Source: Streptomyces sp. NRRL F-5727
GTDB lineage: Bacteria; Actinomycetota; Actinomycetes; Streptomycetales; Streptomycetaceae
Length of the DNA stretch: 29,259 bases
Direction: 5' to 3'
Assembly: GCF_000719555.1 (NCBI RefSeq)
Contig: NZ_JOGX01000078.1
Span: forward strand, 1-29,259
Shown here: positions 24,494 through 29,259 of the stretch, one piece after another
Numbering within the stretch: position 1 is the stretch's first letter
Layout of the letters: each line of letters begins with the position of its first letter
Program-made: the position numbers and the translations under genes
Notes under the pieces: model-generated
What the model was told of the DNA's origin: nothing
Database searches by the model: none
The model's input: the letters and a program-made list of their open reading frames with translations, nothing else

Positions 24494-24566
24494 GTGTGAC
24501 GGAGTCAACCCTGATTCATCCCTGACAGGGTCGGAGCAAAGACCTCGGTACCCGGACAAACTGGCC

Positions 24567-24572
24567 TAGCGT
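24567..24572 (+). promoter_or_regulatory. Candidate -10 of a leaderless promoter
   Basis: TAGCGT lies seven bases upstream of the ATG at 24580, and no separate Shine-Dalgarno is clear. Confidence 0.45.
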
Positions 24573-24579
24573 AGGGCCC

Positions 24580-25395
24580 ATGAACGCGACATCCGGACCG
24601 AGCCCCGCCGGGGCGCTGCTGCTGTGCCGAGCCGACCCCACGGCGGTCCGGCCGCCCGCCCAGCTCCTGCGGGAGCGGCTGCTCCTCGCCCCCGCCGGAG
24701 CCGACTGGAGCGTCCTCGTACCGGAGGGGAAGCCCTGGCAGGACGGCGCGGAGCCGGTCGAGCGGGTCGTCACCGGCTGGGCCACCGCCCTCGCCGTCTC
24801 CGCCGCCAGCTGGCCCGTCCTGGCGCTCTGGTGGGACGGGGACCGCGCCGGCCTCACCCTCGCCGCCGGCTTCCGCCGCACCGTCGGCTACACCTGGCTC
24901 GCGGACGGCACCCCCGTCGGCGAGGACGAGGCCATGCGGACCTTCGCCGACCGCCTCGCCCTCGACCCCGTCCTCGACGTCCAGGCCCTGGAGCCGCTCA
25001 CCCTCCCCGACCCCGAGGCCGACGCCCGTACCCGCCTCGTCGGCCTCGTCGCCGTCCTCGCCCGCACCGGCCTCGACCTGCCCGCCGGCATCGACCCCGG
25101 CGAGACCCCCGACCGGCTCCGCGAGGCGGCCCTCGCCGGCGGCGCCGAGCAGCTCGAGTGGCCCGGATGGCGCGGCGCCGTCCTCGACGAGCTCGACGCC
25201 GTGGAGGAGGGCCCCCTCGGGCCGTACGTACGCGGCCCCCGGGCACGGCTCCTGGGCGGCGCCCAGCTCGCCGTGGGCGTGCCGCTGCTCCTGTGGGGCC
25301 TGCGCCGGCGCTCCGGCGGCTGGACCGCCGCCGGAGCGCTCCTCGTCGTCCACGGCGCCCTCGGCCTCGCCTACGACCGGCTGCGCGAGCACTGA
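24580..25395 (+). CDS. Conserved-type hypothetical protein with C-terminal membrane hairpin
   Basis: 271 residues. I do not recognise the family. The first about 215 residues look soluble, with a strand/helix pattern (DWSVLVPEGKPWQDG, ALAVSAASWPVLALWWDGDRAG, GFRRTVGYTWLADG). Near the C-terminus two hydrophobic segments separated by RRRSGG (AQLAVGVPLLLWGL and AAGALLVVHGALGLAY) can form a membrane hairpin. The ATG at 24580 fits a leaderless start. Codon use is typical of the genome. It ends 12 bases before a long palindrome. It stands alone and nothing in the context gives a function. Confidence 0.75.
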   Translation: MNATSGPSPAGALLLCRADPTAVRPPAQLLRERLLLAPAGADWSVLVPEGKPWQDGAEPVERVVTGWATALAVSAASWPVLALWWDGDRAGLTLAAGFRRTVGYTWLADGTPVGEDEAMRTFADRLALDPVLDVQALEPLTLPDPEADARTRLVGLVAVLARTGLDLPAGIDPGETPDRLREAALAGGAEQLEWPGWRGAVLDELDAVEEGPLGPYVRGPRARLLGGAQLAVGVPLLLWGLRRRSGGWTAAGALLVVHGALGLAYDRLREH

Positions 25396-25407
25396 CCCGC
25401 GCAGGAC

Positions 25408-25451
25408 GCCGGAAGGCCCCCTCCCACGCGCGTGGGAGGGGGCCTTCCGGC
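25408..25451. terminator. 44-bp perfect palindrome, bidirectional terminator
   Basis: GCCGGAAGGCCCCCTCCCAC at 25408-25427 and the following GC mirror exactly to 25430-25451, with no unpaired loop in the DNA. It lies between the hypothetical gene and the convergent DUF6104 gene. Confidence 0.88.
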
Positions 25452-25461
25452 AGGTGCGTGC

Positions 25462-25644
25462 CTACTCGTCGTCGTCCTCGTCGTCGAGACGGGCCAGCCA
25501 GGTCGCGAGGCGCTCGACCGGCACCTCGAAGTCGGGGTTGAGATCGACGAAGGTCCGCAGCTGCTCGGCGAGCCACTCGAAGGTGACCTCCTCCTCGCCG
25601 CGCCGCTTCTCCAGTTCCTCGATGCCACGGTCGGTGAAGTACAT
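25462..25644 (-). CDS. DUF6104 family small protein
   Basis: 60 residues: MYFTDRGIEELEKRRGEEEV, then a helical FEWLAEQLRTFVDLNPDF segment, and an acidic tail (LARLDDEDDDE). I recognise it as the small DUF6104-type protein frequently found next to kgd in streptomycetes. Role unknown; it is highly acidic, soluble and has no motif for catalysis. It lies downstream of kgd on the same strand, separated by the kgd terminator, so it probably has its own promoter. ATG at 25642-25644. Confidence 0.78.
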   Translation of the reverse strand: MYFTDRGIEELEKRRGEEEVTFEWLAEQLRTFVDLNPDFEVPVERLATWLARLDDEDDDE

Positions 25645-25675
25645 GCGATCCAGGATAGGCCCGCCCGGTCAGGCC

Positions 25676-25711
25676 GGAGGCCCGGCACCCCTGGTGGGGT
25701 GCCGGGCCTCC
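25676..25711 (-). terminator. Terminator after kgd
   Basis: GGAGGCCCGGCACCCC (25676-25691) pairs fully with 25696-25711 around a four-base TGGT loop. It lies 17 bases beyond the kgd stop. Confidence 0.88.
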
Positions 25712-25727
25712 GTACGGGGTGCCGACG

Positions 25728-28700
25728 TCAGGCGTCGAAGACCTCGTTGACCAGCTGCTGCTGCTCCGCCTGGTGACGCTTGGCCGAGCCGACCGCCGGG
25801 GACGAGGAGTGCGGGCGGGAGATCCGGCGCAGGCGCTCGCCCGCCGGGATGTCCGCGCCGACCGCCAGGTCGAGGTGGTCGATCAGGTTGAGCGCGATGA
25901 ACGGCCACGCACCCTGGTTCGCCGGCTCCTCCTGCGCCCAGATGTACTTCGCGGCGTTCGGGTACTTGGCGATCTCGGCCTGGAGCTCGGCACCCGGCAG
26001 CGGGTACAGGCGCTCCAGACGGATGATCGCGGTCTCCTTGTCGCCGCGCTTCTGCCGCTCGGCCTCCAGGTCGTAGTAGACCTTGCCGGCGCAGAAGACG
26101 ACCTTGCGGACGTCGGCCGGGTCGACCGTCTCGTCGCCGATGACCGGGCGGAAGCCGCCGGTGGTGAACTCCTCCACCTTGGACGCCGCGGCCTTCAGGC
26201 GCAGCATCGACTTCGGGGTGAAGACGATGAGCGGCTTGTGGTGCGGGTTGTGCACCTGCCAGCGCAGGAGGTGGAAGTAGTTCGACGGCAGCGTCGGCAT
26301 GGCGACCGTCATGTTGTCCTGGGCGCACATCTGGAGGAAGCGCTCCGGGCGGGCGGACGAGTGGTCCGGGCCCTGGCCCTCGTAGCCGTGCGGCAGGAGC
26401 AGGGTGACGCCGGAGGTCTGGCCCCACTTCTGCTCGGCCGAGGAGATGAACTCGTCGACGACGGTCTGGGCGCCGTTGACGAAGTCGCCGAACTGCGCCT
26501 CCCAGACCACCAGGGAGCTCGGGCGGGCCAGCGAGTAGCCGTACTCGAAGCCCATCGCCGCGTACTCGCTGAGCAGCGAGTCGTAGACGTTGAAGTGGGC
26601 CTGGTCCTCGGTCAGGTAGAGCAGCGGGGTGTAGTCCTCGCCGGTCTCCTGGTCGACCAGGACCGCGTGGCGCTGGCCGAAGGTGCCGCGGCGGGAGTCC
26701 TGGCCCGACAGGCGGACCGGGGTGCCCTCCATCAGCAGGGAGCCGATGGCGAGCGTCTCGCCGAAGCCCCAGTCGATGGTGCCGTCGTCGATCGAGGCCG
26801 CGCGGCGCTGCAGCTGCGGCAGCAGACGCGGGTGGACCGTGACCCGCTCCGGGATGTTGACCTGCGACTCGGCGATCCGCTTCACGACCTCCTGGGAGAC
26901 CGCGGTGGTGACGGCGACCGGGAACTCGGCCTGCGCGTCCGGCACATGGGCCGGCACCGGGGCGGCGGTGGCCTCGCGGACCTCCGCGAACACCTTCTCC
27001 AGCTGGCCCTGGAAGTCCTGGAGCGCCTGCTCCGCCTCTTCCAGGGTGATGTCGCCGCGACCGATGAGCGACTCGGTGTACAGCTTGCGCACCGAACGCT
27101 TCTTGTCGATCAGGTTGTACATCTGCGGGTTGGTGAACTGCGGGTTGTCGCCCTCGTTGTGACCGCGGCGGCGGTAGCAGATGAGGTCGATCACGACGTC
27201 CTTGTTGAACGTCTGGCGGAACTCGAAGGCGAGCCGCGCGACGCGGACCACGGCCTCCGGGTCGTCGCCGTTCACGTGGAAGATCGGCGCCTCGATCATG
27301 CGGGCCACGTCGGTGGCGTACATGGAGGAGCGGGACGACTCGGGAGCCGCCGTGAAGCCGACCTGGTTGTTGATGACGATGTGGACCGTGCCGCCGGTGC
27401 GGTAGCCGCGCAGCTGCGACATGTTCAGGGTCTCGGCCACCACGCCCTGGCCCGCGAAGGCCGCGTCGCCGTGCAGGGCCACCGGCAGGACGGTGAAGTC
27501 CGTGCCGCCCTTGTTGATGACGTCCTGCTTGGCGCGGACGACACCCTCCAGGACCGGGTCGACCGCCTCCAGGTGGGAGGGGTTCGCGACCAGGGAGACC
27601 TTGATCTGCTCGCCGTCGAGACCGGTGAAGGTGCCCTCGGCGCCCAGGTGGTACTTCACGTCGCCGGAGCCGTGCATCGACTTCGGGTCGAGGTTGCCCT
27701 CGAACTCGCGGAAGATCTGCGCGTACGACTTGCCCACGATGTTGGCGAGGACGTTCAGGCGGCCGCGGTGGGCCATGCCGATGACGACCTCGTCCAGGCG
27801 GGACTCGGCGGCGGAGTCGATGACCGCGTCGAGCAGCGGGATGACGGACTCGCCGCCCTCCAGGGAGAAGCGCTTCTGGCCGACGTACTTCGTCTGCAGG
27901 AAGGTCTCGAACGCCTCGGCCGAGTTCAGGCGGCGGAGGATGCGGAGCTGCTCCTCGCGCTCCACGCGCGCGTGGGGACGCTCGACGCGGTCCTGGATCC
28001 ACTTGCGCTGCTTCGGGTCCTGGATGTGCATGAACTCGATGCCGGTGGTGCGGCAGTACGAGTCGCGGAGCACGCCGAGGATGTCGCGGAGCTTCATCAT
28101 CGACTTGCCGGCGAAGCCGCCGACCGCGAACTCGCGCTCCAGGTCCCACAGGGTGAGGCCGTGCTCGGTGATGTCCAGGTCGGGGTGCTTGCGCTGCTTG
28201 TACTCCAGCGGGTCGGTGTCGGCCATGACGTGGCCGCGGACCCGGTAGGAGTGGATCAGCTCGAAGACGCGGGCGGCCTTGGTGACGTCGTCGTCGTGGG
28301 AGGCGTCGATGTCCTTGAGCCAGCGGACCGGCTCGTAGGGGATCCGCAGCGACTTGAAGATCTCGTCGTAGAACTCGTTCTCGCCGAGGAGGAGGTTCGC
28401 GACGATCCGCAGGAACTCGCCGGAGGCGGCGCCCTGGATGACCCGGTGGTCGTAGGTCGAGGTCAGGGTCATGACCTTGGAGATGCCCAGCTTGTTCAGG
28501 GTGTCCTGGGAGGTGCCCTGGAACTCGGCCGGGTAGTCCATCGAGCCGACGCCCATGATGACCGACTGTCCGGGCATCAGACGCGGCACGGAGTGGACCG
28601 TGCCGAGGCCGCCGGGGTTGGTCAGGGAGACGGTGACGCCGGAGAAGTCCTCCATCGTCAGCTTGCCCACGCGGGCGCGCTTGACGATGTCCTCGTACGC

Positions 28701-29259
28701 CTGCCAGAACTCGAAGAAGTTGAGCGTCTCGGCCTTCTTGATGCCCGCGACGACGAGCTGGCGGTCGCCGTTCGGCTTCACCAGGTCGATGGCGAGACCG
28801 AAGTTCACGTGCTCCGGCTTGACCAGGGTCGGCTTGCCGTCCTTCTCCGCGAAGGAGTAGTTCATCGACGGCATGGCCTTGATCGCCTGCACCATGGCGT
28901 AGCCGATGAGGTGGGTGAAGGAGATCTTCCCGCCCCGGGCGCGCTTCAGGTGGTTGTTGATGACGATCCGGTTGTCGAACAGGAGCTTCACCGGGACGGC
29001 GCGGACGGACGTGGCCGTCGGCACCTCGAGCGAGGCGTTCATGTTCTTCGCGACCGCGGCGGCCGGGCCGCGGAGCGTGATCAGCTCGGGGCCGGCGGGC
29101 GCCTCGGCGGCCGGGGCGGCCTTGGCGGCGGGCGCCGGGGCCGGCTTCACGGCGGCCGGAGCCGCGGCCGGGGCGGGCTTCGCCGGGGCCGCGGCCGGAG
29201 CGGCGGCGGGCGCCGGCGCCGGGGCGGGCACGGCGGCGGCCGGAGCGGCAGGTGCGGCC
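25728..29259 (-). CDS. kgd: Multifunctional 2-oxoglutarate decarboxylase/dehydrogenase E1 with E2 succinyltransferase domain (5' end outside window)
   Basis: The frame runs off the right edge; about 1177 residues are visible and the N-terminal helper domain is missing. From the edge: an Ala/Pro-rich linker (29259 to about 29095), the E2o-like acyltransferase domain ([20 protein letters not shown]; active-site segment [19 protein letters not shown] at about 28400-28455), then the E1o domain with [14 protein letters not shown], the thiamine-diphosphate region ([33 protein letters not shown]) and the transketolase-like C-terminal part ([20 protein letters not shown]). It oxidatively decarboxylates 2-oxoglutarate in the TCA cycle as the actinobacterial fused E1-E2 protein, which needs E2p and E3 from the pyruvate complex. 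A strong hairpin follows. Confidence 0.95.
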   Translation of the reverse strand, partial: AAPAAPAAAVPAPAPAPAAAPAAAPAKPAPAAAPAAVKPAPAPAAKAAPAAEAPAGPELITLRGPAAAVAKNMNASLEVPTATSVRAVPVKLLFDNRIVINNHLKRARGGKISFTHLIGYAMVQAIKAMPSMNYSFAEKDGKPTLVKPEHVNFGLAIDLVKPNGDRQLVVAGIKKAETLNFFEFWQAYEDIVKRARVGKLTMEDFSGVTVSLTNPGGLGTVHSVPRLMPGQSVIMGVGSMDYPAEFQGTSQDTLNKLGISKVMTLTSTYDHRVIQGAASGEFLRIVANLLLGENEFYDEIFKSLRIPYEPVRWLKDIDASHDDDVTKAARVFELIHSYRVRGHVMADTDPLEYKQRKHPDLDITEHGLTLWDLEREFAVGGFAGKSMMKLRDILGVLRDSYCRTTGIEFMHIQDPKQRKWIQDRVERPHARVEREEQLRILRRLNSAEAFETFLQTKYVGQKRFSLEGGESVIPLLDAVIDSAAESRLDEVVIGMAHRGRLNVLANIVGKSYAQIFREFEGNLDPKSMHGSGDVKYHLGAEGTFTGLDGEQIKVSLVANPSHLEAVDPVLEGVVRAKQDVINKGGTDFTVLPVALHGDAAFAGQGVVAETLNMSQLRGYRTGGTVHIVINNQVGFTAAPESSRSSMYATDVARMIEAPIFHVNGDDPEAVVRVARLAFEFRQTFNKDVVIDLICYRRRGHNEGDNPQFTNPQMYNLIDKKRSVRKLYTESLIGRGDITLEEAEQALQDFQGQLEKVFAEVREATAAPVPAHVPDAQAEFPVAVTTAVSQEVVKRIAESQVNIPERVTVHPRLLPQLQRRAASIDDGTIDWGFGETLAIGSLLMEGTPVRLSGQDSRRGTFGQRHAVLVDQETGEDYTPLLYLTEDQAHFNVYDSLLSEYAAMGFEYGYSLARPSSLVVWEAQFGDFVNGAQTVVDEFISSAEQKWGQTSGVTLLLPHGYEGQGPDHSSARPERFLQMCAQDNMTVAMPTLPSNYFHLLRWQVHNPHHKPLIVFTPKSMLRLKAAASKVEEFTTGGFRPVIGDETVDPADVRKVVFCAGKVYYDLEAERQKRGDKETAIIRLERLYPLPGAELQAEIAKYPNAAKYIWAQEEPANQGAWPFIALNLIDHLDLAVGADIPAGERLRRISRPHSSSPAVGSAKRHQAEQQQLVNEVFDA

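Noticed and set aside
25669..28149. 826-codon minus-strand frame
   Set aside because: It is in the alternative frame of kgd on the same strand, Arg/Gly/Pro-rich and without domains.

Overview
The window is high-GC actinobacterial DNA, almost certainly Streptomyces. It carries a nickel superoxide dismutase (sodN) with its maturation protease, F420-type LLM oxidoreductase, CGNR zinc-finger and XRE/TPR regulators, a fused 2-oxoglutarate decarboxylase (Kgd), and many leaderless or GTG starts. From memory, the right part resembles the S. coelicolor sodN to malic enzyme to kgd neighbourhood; I could not check this.

Layout. Positions 1-2084 are ordinary chromosome: the end of an unknown gene, an Lrp/AsnC regulator, a divergent LLM oxidoreductase/deaminase pair and a terminator. 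Positions 2085-13049 look like an integrated and now immobile genetic element of about 10.9 kb inserted at the 3' end of sodN. Both ends carry a copy of the last sodN codons (20 of 24 bases identical, differing synonymously within the shared ETKKA-stop). Perfect 10-bp inverted repeats lie just inside both ends, and a decayed tyrosine recombinase sits at the right end. Positions 13026-29259 return to core genome: sodN/sodX, a CGNR protein, a methyltransferase, a polar amino-acid ABC transporter, malic enzyme, a quinone-type oxidoreductase, a secreted GH5 endoglycoceramidase-like enzyme, a PadR/DUF4097 pair, a hypothetical protein, a DUF6104 protein and the 3' part of kgd.

Cargo of the element, left to right: a large low-GC STAND-like ATPase with an N-terminal DNA-binding-like region and Sel1/TPR repeats; a divergent, well-initiated 55-residue membrane peptide; a tightly overlapped minus-strand operon (HATPase, class I LysRS-like enzyme lacking an anticodon-binding domain, ASCH protein); a divergent XRE/TPR regulator and methyltransferase separated from that operon by four 12-bp-phased repeats; and a run of immunity-type genes (SMI1/KNR4, frameshifted DUF4265, SUFU). 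An ISL3-transposase tail fused to the integrase remnant closes the element.

The most novel candidates are the use of the sodN 3' end as an attachment site, the ATPase/small membrane peptide pair, and the aaRS-like/ASCH operon. All functional assignments rest on reading motifs by eye. No similarity search was run.
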